From: Trichinella spiralis
Lineage: Eukaryota; Nematoda; Enoplea; Trichinellida; Trichinellidae
Assembly (NCBI GenBank): GCA_000181795.3
Contig: CM012955.1
Coordinates: 5,376,671 to 5,440,670 of the forward strand
DNA length: 64,000 nucleotides
Direction: 5' to 3'
This document shows positions 12,317 through 22,705 of the stretch, piece after piece (within the stretch, counting starts at the first letter, position 1; the number at the start of each line of letters is the position of its first letter). The notes beneath the pieces are model-generated. The model made no database searches, was not told the origin of the DNA, and saw only the letters and a list, made by a program, of their open reading frames with translations. The position numbers were made by a program, and so were the translations under genes.

Positions 12317-14028
12317 ATCACTAGTGGTGCTTGAATTCAGCTTCAATCTGCTGCATATGGAAAATGCGAAAGACTCATTCTTCGGCCTATCACATAATTG
12401 GGCTGATCTATCTAATTACTAACCTCTGCTATCCCTGAAGCTGAATTACTGAATGTTTGACAACTATCAAAAAACTCAACACGATAAAATATTAACAGAA
12501 AAGAAATATGCTTTTCCCAAAAAGCAGACAAAAGACACTTGTTAATGACCATCAGAAATTAAGCCGGAAAATTTTCAACACTACCTAAGCACAAATTCAA
12601 TCATCTTATCGAAAAGCAGTCCGAAAGATTTAACTGTTCATCTGTTTATGCACGTCGATTGAATAATAGAGTTTTCACAGAATGATAGTAAAGCGTAACA
12701 TCATTCGTTGTGCCATGATTTTGAAATTATGCAAATTTTTATCAAACAAATACTTCTGAAGTGTTGATAATTAAATTAAAAACGTAATACAATAATTCAA
12801 TTTTTATATTGAATTCCGTTGAAGAGAAATAAAATTATGAATTTTGACAAATGAACATTCATATGCGAATTCAAGAACGTTTGGATAAACGTGTGTGTTC
12901 GTCAGGTTGAATTTTAAGCAAAAAAGAGAATTGTCAGCAGCAGCTGAATTTCAAAAATAAATCATCAAAGCAGCGCTAGCAAGAAAATGATTAAGCTGTG
13001 TAGCAATTTTTTCTGATTTCCTGCCTTTTCAACAACTGGATTTTCATTTTTAATCCGTAACCACAAAAACCGTTGATTTCAAGGCAGAAATGTATATAGC
13101 AGTGCTTACAAATTTGAAAATTTCCATTAAATCTATTTGAAAACAAAACAAAATATAGTAAATTTTATTTTCAAGAATTTTTAACATTAAAACAAAGAAC
13201 AGCATTTCTATTGAAATTATTTATAAAAGCGAATATTATTAAAAACAGTGCTGCTGATCGAATCAGCTTTCATGATGACTGCTCAAGCATTTGTTGAAGG
13301 ATTTCACTGTCCAACGGCGCCGTCTGTCCCGGTGGTGGTAGCAAGTCAAAGAATTTATTCACGTTTTGCTTTGTCTGCTGGATCTTCTTCTTTCTTTCCT
13401 TCTTCCCCAACTTTACTGCTCTGTAAATCATATACCCAAATGCGACCAACACGCACAAAGCGGAAAGCACGAAAAGCGCGAAAGTACCTTCTTTCCACAT
13501 CGCAATTTAATGCAACTATCAAGCTCGAACTTTGATAAGAACTAAAGAACGCGGCATACAAGACGTAACTCATGCTTTAAAGTGTTTAAACAACTTGGCA
13601 TTCAAACTTGTTTAAATGACAGCACTGACTTCTTTAAAGTAACACTCATAATGTTAAATTATTTAAAGTAGAAGCTATTTTTTAATTCAAATTTGATAAT
13701 TGCAAAATTGAAACAGAACACTTAATTGTGTATGGCAAATAGTTTCTAATTGTTATTCAAATATTTTACAGAGTTCATTATAAATGTTATGAACAAAATT
13801 ATGAATGTTTTCACCCGAAAAAAGGAATCGATTTTAATAAGAATTGTTCCTGATTTTCATTAAAGTAACAGAAAGTTTCAAAATTAAAAATCTTTGTTCA
13901 CTGAATATTTTTGATTTATTACAATTCAAAGATAAGAATTAACCAAAATTATCACATTAGAAAGCTATTTCGTGCAACATTGCAGTCTTTTTATTCTATA
14001 AATTTCAAATGCTCAAACCGGCAACTTG
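12317..14028. repeat. direct segmental duplication, copy 2 (about 1.7 kb)
   Basis: Second copy of the block at 7567-9277, same orientation, separated by about 3 kb. Most differences cluster near the two ends; the middle, which includes the microprotein frame at 13270-13500, is nearly identical. The 3' boundary is sharp: both copies share ATGCTCAAACCGGCAACTT and then diverge. Confidence 0.93.
13270..13500 (-). CDS. 76-aa single-pass membrane microprotein, copy 2
   Basis: Paralogue of the 8520-8750 frame within the duplicated block: same length, start and stop. Relative to copy 1, an AAG/AAA change in the third codon is silent and an AGG/GGG change turns an Arg of the KLRKKERKKK stretch into Gly. 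The hydrophobic helix (about residues 6-27) and the polar LLPPPG tail are unchanged. With so few substitutions in total, the data cannot show selection; intactness of both copies simply fits a young duplication of a functional gene. Function unknown. Confidence 0.55.
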   Translation of the reverse strand: MWKEGTFALFVLSALCVLVAFGYMIYRAVKLGKKERKKKIQQTKQNVNKFFDLLPPPGQTAPLDSEILQQMLEQSS

Positions 14029-15960
14029 GTCATTTAGCAGTAATAATTTCAGGAATTCCATTCAATTGATCGTCAAGAAACCTAAATTAGTAGAATCGCA
14101 ATACATTCGATACAATAACAAAAAAATTCTTGCAATGAATCTTTTCTTTGTACTTACGCAATATTATATTAGTTTCGAAACATTTGACGATTAGTTACAA
14201 TTACGGAATTAGAACATCTTATTAGTTTCTAATGTAATACATTACATCTCATTTTTGCTATTCCATTGTTTGAAGCATTCTAATCAATGTTTTTCAAACA
14301 TATATGAAAAGTTACAACAGTCGCTTAAACTGAAAAAAGAATGCCATTTTCTAAGCAGTGCAATCGAACTTATTAATTAGCAATGAAAAGTCATAGTAAT
14401 GCATTAACGTTGTATTTTAAACTTTCTAATTAATTTTCAATAAATTTTTAGACTATTTGAAAACCATATTATCTAATAAAGCTTCCGTTTACCGTACTGC
14501 TTTCCAACACGGCATACATTAGCATTCATTGATGAGATTCAAATTCCATTTATAAAATATAAAAACCCGCTTTCTACAGTTATTCCATTGCGCCTCACAT
14601 AAGTTAATTACTTTCTTACAGTCGTACTATGTTTATGTTTCCTTAATTTAAGAGAACCTGAATTATAGTTTTGCATTACAAATTTTATCTCAAAAAGAGG
14701 AAATTATATGTATAGTAAAAGAATAATATCTCCATTAGTAGCATTACTCTCTGATAACTGTTGATTACATTGTTTGTGATGTTTAAACGTTCCTACGCTA
14801 ATAGTATGTTCAAACGTGATAAGCTATACAATTTACTAAAATCACATATTTTACTTAGGGTGAGACATTCTATAATTACAATAAACTACACCGATTAATA
14901 AACATGACAATAAGTTACAGATCACATTTATGAAAACTATAGAAAAAAATATTATCAAAAATTCAAATTAAAATTCAAGATATAACAAACACGTTTACTA
15001 AACCAACAACATCTTCTCTTTGTTCATATACATCAGGTCTACAGCATTTTCTATAAATGCAGAAAAATTAATTAGAAAAACATACAACAATAAGGAAATA
15101 CCAAACCTGCTAATACAGGAATTTTCCGCTTCGAACTGTCGAGAAAGTCATTGCAAACACGCCGTAAGAAGTTTAATATCAATCAGAGAAACTTAAGCTA
15201 AATAAGCGTACAAAGAACAAACAAATGAAAATTTGCATGAAGCCTCTTCCATGGAATCAATAAGGTAGTGTAGAGGTGATGAATTATATTAGACAGTCGA
15301 ATCGCCACATTTGGGCAGTTGCCGATGAAACTCTGCGTAACATTTTCATCCATCAGTGTAAAAGTCACGATTTACACATCTAAAATTATTTATTCTATTT
15401 GATACTCAACTTAATAGCACATCATTTTGCATTTCATACAACATTAAAAACAAATTACGTATGCATCATTTTTCAAATTGAAAATATCAACATGGTCATT
15501 TCTTATTTCGAAGTTACTGATACAGTCGAACGTGGTTAAGTGCACACGGAATTTGGCAAGAATTTCCATCCAAGAATTCAATTTGTGCACAAATGTAAAA
15601 TGCAGTAGTACATCACTGCAATTGCGATCGTATTACGCTTCAGTTTAATGTCACAATCACAATAAGAAAAAAATATATTCAAGCAAATTTGAGCGATTTA
15701 ATAAACAAAAATTATTTCTGAACCATTCAAAAATCATAATTGAAATGTTGAAACAAAATACAGTTTATAAAATATGCCTGGATAAAAGTTAATTCACGTA
15801 ACATAAACCAAAATATGCAAAACAATTTTTTATAATTTATTTGATTTTTATGAATGTACTTCAAAATTTAAAACTGATTTTCAAGAACCATTAAAAACTA
15901 AATTTTAAAGTACAGTATGACAGTGTCACACGTCATATTAAAATCAGTTTATTGCACTGA
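14029..15960. other. AT-rich intergenic region, no supported gene
   Basis: Nothing recognisable. A short minus-strand open stretch around 15260-15370 (VTFTLMDENVTQSFIG...) has a slightly protein-like look, but it has no family match and no convincing splice context. Confidence 0.45.
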
Positions 15961-16004
15961 ACGGTTTGAAGTCACCACCCAGCAGCTTGTGACCACGACC
16001 AGAA

Positions 16005-16625
16005 ATGAATTCCCAACGAAACTCGTACGAAGAAGTGTTCGAGCGAAATGAACGTTTGCTTGAAGTACTTCAAAGTCAAGAGTCCGAAGAGGTGAAAAAG
16101 GCTATTTTGCAACGCCACATTAGAAACGCATTCATGCTGCCAATGTTTGCCGACATCCCTACTCCACCACCACCAACTGGAGAAATAATAGAAAAACGCT
16201 TCATAGTGTTTATTCCGACTAATGGATGTCCCTTTGACGTCTATCTGAGAATAATCGGCCCTCGTGGTAGTACGGTGAAATCTATTCAAAGGACTACTGG
16301 ATGTAAAGTTGTTTTGTATCGTGAAGGTCCAGAGATGGTACGCATACATATTTATACAATGGATTATGAAAATGTTGCCGATTGGAGAATCGGAGAAGCG
16401 AAAAAACGAATTACGGAATTGATAAAAATTCCACTTGATGGGCAGGACACAATCAAAAAGCTGCAGTTGGCGGAACTGGCGGTACACAACGGTACTTTCA
16501 TGAATCGCTTGGCACCGCCAAGCATGCGGCAGAACAACTCCAGATTTGTTGGAAATACATCACAGCCAAGGCAGAACTACAACCAAGTTCCAACCAGCAA
16601 CATGCGTCGTCGTTACTTCCAGTAA
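16005..16625 (+). CDS. STAR-family KH RNA-binding protein, single exon
   Basis: A 206-aa uninterrupted frame. The central part is an extended KH domain: GxxG loop GPRG at residues 85-88 in a context (LRIIGPRGSTVKSIQRTTGC) that parallels Quaking/How/GLD-1 proteins. Residues about 145-165 (DGQDTIKKLQLAELAVHNGT) match the QUA2-like segment after KH in STAR proteins, which contacts RNA. No QUA1 dimerisation segment is recognisable in the N-terminal 60 residues; instead there is a charged helix and a short proline run. The variable KH loop that is basic and long in Quaking is very short here. The C-terminus is Asn/Gln/Arg-rich. At 206 aa and without introns, among neighbours that all have introns, it may be a retrocopy that became a gene. 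A polyadenylation signal follows at 16899. Expected role: sequence-specific mRNA binding; targets unknown. Confidence 0.85.
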   Translation: MNSQRNSYEEVFERNERLLEVLQSQESEEVKKAILQRHIRNAFMLPMFADIPTPPPPTGEIIEKRFIVFIPTNGCPFDVYLRIIGPRGSTVKSIQRTTGCKVVLYREGPEMVRIHIYTMDYENVADWRIGEAKKRITELIKIPLDGQDTIKKLQLAELAVHNGTFMNRLAPPSMRQNNSRFVGNTSQPRQNYNQVPTSNMRRRYFQ

Positions 16626-17949
16626 TTGAATGTTTTACAATGGAATTGTTAGTTACCAATACATTATTTAAAATTTTATATTAATGTTCAATTATAATTT
16701 TTCAGTTACTGATCACTGCTGTAATGGCAGTCTTAATTTTACCAATGGGAACGCTATTTTCCTTATCATTGAATCAATTTGTATTGAATTTCAAAAATCA
16801 TCATTTCACGTAAAAAATGATTGTTTAATATTAATGTCAATGTGTTTTGTTCTTTTCTTTTAATGTTTGGTGATTCGTTGAATTTGATATTCATTGAAAA
16901 TAAATATAATTAATAAAAATATTCATTGATTGTTGTTGTTCTTGTTCAACTAATTAGCAGATGCCACACTAAAATCAGCAACATAATGTTGTCGCATAAA
17001 AGCTATCCTATGATTATGAATTATTTTTTGAATTGCCAGTATCGAAATTCATCTGTTGAAACGGCAAAAAAAATATAAGAATATATGATGGAAAAATATG
17101 CACTTTAGATTCACATAAATATACAAGGAGAACAAAGTGCTCGATGATTATGCAAAAAAGGAAAACGTAACTGAGATTTAAAAAAAGTAGCCAAAAGAAT
17201 ATTATTTTGAAATTACAACTTTTTCTCTAAATATATACTGCAGAATTAAATCCAAAAAATTGCAGTTTCTCACCTAAAACAGGCATGGTGGAGAAAGGCG
17301 TTTCAAAGTTTTGAAATTAGAAAAGCAAATTTTCACGATGGCTAAAACTAAAACTGATTTATTTTCTGCGACTCAATAAAACTATATTAAATTAAACGTT
17401 TTCTGGAAACAGTTTCAATTGAAGCTTTCAACCCATTTTATTTTTTTATTTATAACCTACAATTTCCCATAATTAAGCATAAGACAGATTTCTATCTCAA
17501 AAATTAGGAAAAGCCTACAAATCATTTTTTCAAAAAAAAATTACTGAAATAATTGTAAAAGAACAAATATCACCTTGACAAAATTTATGTTATGAAAACA
17601 TCCTCATGGGAATTTGGTATTTTCAGCTGGTTACATTCCTTAGTGATTAATGTCCTACTGGTGATAATGGATTGGAATTTTTCAATAATTTTTAAATAAG
17701 TGCGTTAAGATATAACGCACGTAACAGTGAAAAAGTATGAAAATCATTTTAAAATATTTACTCAGTAAGAATGCTGATTCCAAATTTGTCTAAAACGAAT
17801 TATGAACATTTGAAACGAATAACACTACCCGTTGGTTGCATTGGTAAATTTATTGTAAATCAAAGAAAAGAAAATTATTTGTTTTAATTCCTTAGCTGAT
17901 AATGAATGCGATATTTGAAACTGTCGAAAATTTTTCTATTTATCAATTG
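16626..17949. other. 3' UTR of the STAR gene and AT-rich intergenic sequence
   Basis: A canonical AATAAA lies at 16899-16904, about 275 nt after the stop. The rest holds no recognisable feature. Confidence 0.5.
16899..16904 (+). terminator. polyadenylation signal AATAAA of the STAR/KH gene
   Basis: Canonical hexamer about 275 nt downstream of the stop codon, followed by a second AATAAA-like copy within 15 nt and then T/G-rich sequence (TTGATTGTTGTTGTTC). Confidence 0.5.
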
Positions 17950-18174
17950 CTACAGTTCACCAAAATTAACATGAAAAATTTTCTGCAATGTAGAATACAA
18001 TGTTGGTAAGAAACAGAAAGCAGCATCAATGACGGTTAAAAAAATAACATACCAAAATGTGTCAACAGCTGTAACCAGGTTGCTTGTCAAATGCCGGCCT
18101 GCCAAGTTTTCAGATAATAGGCTATCCAATGATGGCATATTCAGCACTGCACTTTCTATTCTATGTGTAATCAT
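17950..18174 (-). CDS. putative 62-74-aa membrane protein, divergent from the thioesterase
   Basis: A minus-strand frame of 74 codons, with an inner Met giving 62 aa (MPSLDSLLSENLAG...). It has one hydrophobic stretch, FWYVIFLTVIDAAFCFLPTLY. It lies head-to-head with the thioesterase gene, separated by about 380 bp that could hold a shared promoter. No family recognised. A plus-strand frame of similar length (18029-18277) overlaps it and could equally be chance, so the call rests only on the membrane segment and position. Confidence 0.3.
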   Translation of the reverse strand: MITHRIESAVLNMPSLDSLLSENLAGRHLTSNLVTAVDTFWYVIFLTVIDAAFCFLPTLYSTLQKIFHVNFGEL

Positions 18175-18552
18175 AGTGTTAAAACGTCATTACCGAATGA
18201 ATTTAACTCTTGAAAATTATTATTTGTTATGGAAAAAAATTTCAGTTGTTTATTATCTAAAAAATTCTCTGTTTTGATACTTTTCAAAAATAAACTATAA
18301 AGTTATAAGTGAACCTGCTCAGTTAATACTTGATTGTTATTAATAATTACTGTAATTTTATTTAGAAATTGTTTTCTATTTGCACGTCTAAAATGAGCTG
18401 ATGTGCAATAGTTTTTGTTTAAATAAACTTATTTTGAATCATATTTAATGTAATTTTGAAAATGACATTTGATAAGAAAAGAATGCACACAATATGCCAC
18501 TAGTATACGGATGTTTTATTCATTGTAGTATATTTTTGTTTTGTAGCCCAGA

Positions 18553-19891
18553 ATGTTGCCTTTGCTCGCCTCGCGCCGACTTTGTGCATCGTCGAATGGT
18601 TTCTTTGTTCTTTCCAATTTACTTAGAGGAGTGGAGCGACTTGACAAGCATATTTACCGGTAATTGTGTGTCGTGTTGAAATTTGTGCAGTATATTCGTT
18701 GCTTATTTTTAAATCGGGATTTTAGGTGTTCAGATCTGATTGAAGGTGTTGTCGCGAGTCAGAGGATTTTTGGGGGGCAAGTAATTGGACAAGCGCTCAA
18801 TGCATGTGCGGATACGGTACCGGAAAGATTTTTGCCGAACAGTTTGCACACGTGCTTTTTAAAAGGAGGCAAAAACGCTTCTTCGTTGTTGTTTAGGACA
18901 CAACAAAGTGAATAAAATGTAAACTGCTTCAGGTGACACCAATAAGCCGGTGTTGTATTTGATTCAACCGCAACACGATAGCGCTACGCGATGCTGCCGA
19001 TCGGTGGTGGTCAAACAACAGGAGGATACTATCATCTCTTTGTCTGTGGTTTATCAGAAGGTGAGAAAGATCAATTCTCGGTAGTTTAAACATTTCACGT
19101 TTCAAATTAATATTTACAACACTGATGTCCGCCAAGTAAATTGATTATTGTTTTTGAAGTTTTAATGTTATTAATTTTTGTCTTGTTATTGTCTGTGTCT
19201 TCTTGACTTTAGCCTGAATCAGTGTTGGAAATTCACCACGAAGACAAGATGCCAGAGGCACCGGATCCTGACCAATTGCCGAAGTGTGATTCTTGGTTTC
19301 ACACATATTTGAAATTGCGTGGTGCAGAGGAAATTGATTACATGATCGTGGACATGCTGACCAAAGGCATCTCGCACACTTTCGACTATCGTGAAATACA
19401 GTTTTACAATAAATCGAATTTAAATTTGCCAAGAAATCTTTTCTGGGTCAAAGCACACGAATCTCTGAGTAAGATGGGAGAATTGTTTTTCTTTCTCATT
19501 TTCTACATTGTCGTTGTTATAATTACAGAAGGTTCGAGGCCGTGCATACATCACGCGGTGTCATCGTACATCTCGGATACGCTGATGATCGCCGCTGCCC
19601 TGCGACCACATGTCGAACTGTTCACCAAAGTGACGCAAATTGCATCGCTGAATCACTGCGTCTGGTTTCACCGACATGATTTCAGCAGTGACCAGTGGAT
19701 GCTTTACGAAACGTTGAGTACCGTAGCTGGTAAAGATGATTGTTCTTCGTAGGTCGATTGAAATGTGAAAAGTGATCATTTAAGCTGGAAGTCGGGCATT
19801 TGTTACCGGAAGAATGTGGTCCCAGGACGGTCGGCTGATTCTGTCCGCTTCCCAGGAAGCGTTGGTGCGTATCAGCGAACAGAACGTTTGA
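18553..19891 (+). CDS. ACOT8: acyl-CoA thioesterase II (ACOT8/TesB type), six exons
   Basis: Exons 18553-18659, 18726-18868, 18933-19060, 19213-19468, 19529-19729 and 19785-19891 join in frame to about 313 aa, close to human ACOT8 (319). The family hydrolyses acyl-CoA esters with a double hot-dog fold. Visible landmarks: SQRIFGGQVIGQAL (first hot-dog), NSLHTCFLKGGDTNKPVLY, SLNHCVWFHR, DQWMLYETLS and SQEALVRI. By comparison with E. coli TesB (Asp204, Thr228, Gln278), the Thr (276) and Gln (302) are present but the Asp position is Asn253. The protein ends ISEQNV, without the peroxisomal SKL-type tail of ACOT8. The N-terminus (MLPLLASRRLCASSNGF) is basic/hydroxylated and could target mitochondria. 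Intron 2 begins GC (GGAG|GCAAAA...CTTCAG). An acceptor-like TTTTGTAG precedes the ATG by 6 nt. The gene converges with the prenyl synthase. Confidence 0.92.
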
Positions 19892-20235
19892 AAGAGTAGT
19901 AATAAGTAGGTGAGTAGTGTGGAACATTTCAAAAAAAAAGTTGAAATTTATTTTCAATTCAACACATGATCATTCAAAATTCAAACATTTTACCATATTA
20001 CAGGATCGGATACCATTGTCTGCTTTCTGAACTCCATTGTCGTCCACTGCTGTTGCCAATCCAATAAATAACACCCCGGTGTTCAAGTCGTAGGTGAAAG
20101 TTGTGTGAAAAGTGAAAATTTTCATTCCAATCATCATCATTACCATTATTCGTGTGACTATCGATTGATGGATGATTTAAAAAATTGTTGCCGATTGTTT
20201 GAAATAAATTGATGATTTATTTGATTGTTGCGCAT
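19892..20235. other. convergent 3' intergenic region
   Basis: 344 bp between two stop codons on opposite strands. It must hold both 3' UTRs; only the + strand AATAAA is obvious. Confidence 0.6.
20063..20068 (+). terminator. polyadenylation signal AATAAA, probable end of the thioesterase transcript
   Basis: Canonical hexamer 172 nt past the stop at 19889-19891, in the short gap before the convergent prenyl synthase stop codon (20236). Confidence 0.45.
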
Positions 20236-22249
20236 TTATTGATTTTTGATCAGGTGAAGCATTTCGAACAGCACTGGACAAAGTTGGGACATTTTCAAGC
20301 GACTAACCAAAGTCGACAATTTCTCAACAACGGCTTGTTCGAATAGTTGAAATTTGCCTCGCAAATCCAACTGTTCGTACAACGACCGCACCTCTTGGAT
20401 CATCCTCTGCTCAGATTGGGCGTAGTTTTGCTAAATGACCAACTTTTTGTTTCTCACAATAACAGTGAATGGATGAAGAGAAAATTATTCATAAATTCAT
20501 CCATTAATAAATTAAATTTAAATTATTCACTTTTACCCAGATAATTTTCAGCCGATCACCGTCCAATTTGGACATATCGACGGCGGTCAACAGCAGCCAA
20601 GTCAGCTTACCGCACGCAATGTCCGAACTGTGCTTTTTCGTAACCCATTCATCGCCGAAACAATTCAAATAATCATCCTACAGTAGTTAGTAGCGGAGCG
20701 AGAAGAAGAAGAAGTGAAAATTTTGAATCAATAAAAAAAATCAACCAACTTTTGCTTGAAAATAGAATCCAAATTCGTAGCAGATGTTTTTCAATTCAAT
20801 TTCCACTTCTTCCAGCTGAATGTCAGCCTGATTGATAATGAAATTAAGCATAAACAACAACAACAAATAAATAAATAAATAAGTGCATCAATTGTTTGTT
20901 TACCAATAGCAAGCCAACTTTCAATGGAAACCAAAAAGAATAATGAGCAGTTTTGTTGGTCACCAGTTCACGGTACCGATCCCAAGAGCAAGTATCCGGT
21001 CGAGCTTTTTCCATGTCCAATTTCTGTCCCAGAGATGTGATCACCGTGGCCTGGACAAAATACAATGAAAGAATCAATCCGAGTTGCACAAACACAAAGC
21101 AAAACTGTTAATATATTATTATTATTATTATTCACCTCGACAAAGCTGGATACAATTGCATGTTTCTGCGGATGATCGTCCAGAACAACCGACGGCAGCC
21201 AACTGGCAGCACTTTGCAACAAAACGCCGTCATTGATCCCACTCAGACCAACCTGCAATTTGTTATCATCACCGTTGTGTGGACAAATTTGCTTCAAATA
21301 CCACTTGCCGAATTTGTCCGTTCAACATACTTGCCTGTACCAGCAAGGCTTGCCCCGCCTTGTGCTGGCATTGTCCATAATGTCGTCTTGGATCAAAAAT
21401 CCAGCGTGAAGCTGAAAATGGAAAACTGTGAAACAGAATGAACCGAGTCGGAGAAAATGCCGCCACCCCCCCCCACCATTTCCACCGCCGAGGCTATAGT
21501 GTGGGCTTTTTGTGCCAGAGATGTCCGGTCGTCGAAAAGTACGTTCGCTTCCAACGCGCCGGTCAGCAGTCGTCCACGAATCCCCTTGCCGCCAGCAGTT
21601 TGTTCGAGCAGCTGAAAATGATGAAAAGAATCACTGGTGGAAACGAAAGAAATGGAAATGGAATAGAAATTATAATGGAATAGAATTGAATTGGTCCACT
21701 TACATTGGCAACGTTGGCAAGCAGTTGTTGATTGTTGGTGAAGCGACGTAAAGCTGTCAACAACGGTTGATTCATTTCTCCACCACTGAACTGCAACAAA
21801 CTACAACGCTGAAAAATTAGAATCCAACACATACACACACGAAAGTAAGTGAAAAAAAATAAGAATATACATATACATATGCAATCACAAATCGCATGTG
21901 GAAAAGTGATTTGCAACAATGCTGGCAGTATGACAACGAAGCAGCTGGGTGAAAAGCAACACAACCAAAAAAAATCCCAAAAGAAACACACACTTTACTT
22001 TGCAAAAAACATTTTCGAAATAAATGATGAAACAAAAAAGAAAGAAAAGAAATAATCATAATAATAAAGAAACAAATCCAGTGGAAAATTAATCAAATTG
22101 TGATCCGTTCAATAGAACAAAATTTATGAACAAATTCATGCTGCTCTTCAACATACTGAACTGCATTGGCGTGGCGTGGAGGATGATGTGTTGTTTGGAT
22201 TCAAAATTTCATCGAAAATGTCGTATTGGGCAATGGAAAAAAACGTCAT
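20236..22249 (-). CDS. FDPS: farnesyl-diphosphate-synthase-type prenyltransferase, nine exons
   Basis: Minus-strand exons 22249-22157, 21808-21704, 21611-21477, 21411-21331, 21252-21136, 21050-20904, 20827-20750, 20677-20537 and 20430-20236 join in frame to 363 aa, the usual length. The enzyme condenses allylic diphosphates with isopentenyl diphosphate in the mevalonate pathway. Seen: AGGKGIRG (residues 72-79), first Asp-rich motif DDIMD (120-124), [25 protein letters not shown], and C-terminal LYEQLDL. The second Asp-rich motif is DDYLN (253-257), lacking its third Asp. Position -5 to DDIMD is Gly115, where animal FPP synthases carry an aromatic residue that limits product length; -4 is Phe116. 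The donor of intron 3 sits in a run of nine or more G. The first exon is less conserved and its ATG is my choice; an acceptor-like CTATTTCAG lies 27 nt upstream at 22277-22279. It follows SCAR on the same strand, 456 bp away. Confidence 0.94.
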
Positions 22250-22502
22250 AGCGAGAGAAAAAGAAGCAACAAAAAGCTGAAATAGAATGAAGAGGAAAAT
22301 TTTGGAAAAACAATACAAGCAATAGTAGATATATATATGTATATATGGACATTCTAATCCGGCTTTTGTCGTTTTTTTGTCATTCAATTGTTGATAAGTG
22401 AACTACCGGCCTAGCGAACGCTAAGAGAAGTGAGAAGAACAAACAAACAAACAAACAAAACAAATAAACAAACAAACAAACAAGGCACGACGATGACGCA
22501 TC

Positions 22503-22534
<32 letters not shown>

Positions 22535-22705
22535 TAAGAGAAAGAGAAAGAGGATAGAACAAAACAATTGCTGCTGTTGGAAGAGAAAAACCTAAGAAAA
22601 ATTTAAAAAAAAGAGAAGAACGACAGAGAAGAAGAAGAAGAATAAGAAGAAGCAAATCCAAAATTCCCCCTCTCGTCCTGTCGTATGCCCACCCCAACAG
22701 TAAGA
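22250..22705. other. short gap between SCAR and the prenyl synthase, purine-rich
   Basis: Contains a (CAAA)n run at about 22438-22484 and a (GA)n run at about 22500-22550. On the minus strand an acceptor consensus CTATTTCAG at 22279-22277 precedes the prenyl synthase ATG by 27 nt. I found no obvious TATA box for that gene. Either a 5' UTR intron or spliced-leader addition to a downstream operon gene would fit. Confidence 0.5.
22438..22550. repeat. (CAAA)n and (GA)n tracts between SCAR and the prenyl synthase
   Basis: AAACAAAC runs followed by GAGAGAGA runs and AGAAAGAGAAAG. On the transcribed (minus) strand this is a long pyrimidine-rich stretch (TTTGTTTG then TCTCTC) between the two genes. 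Confidence 0.85.
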
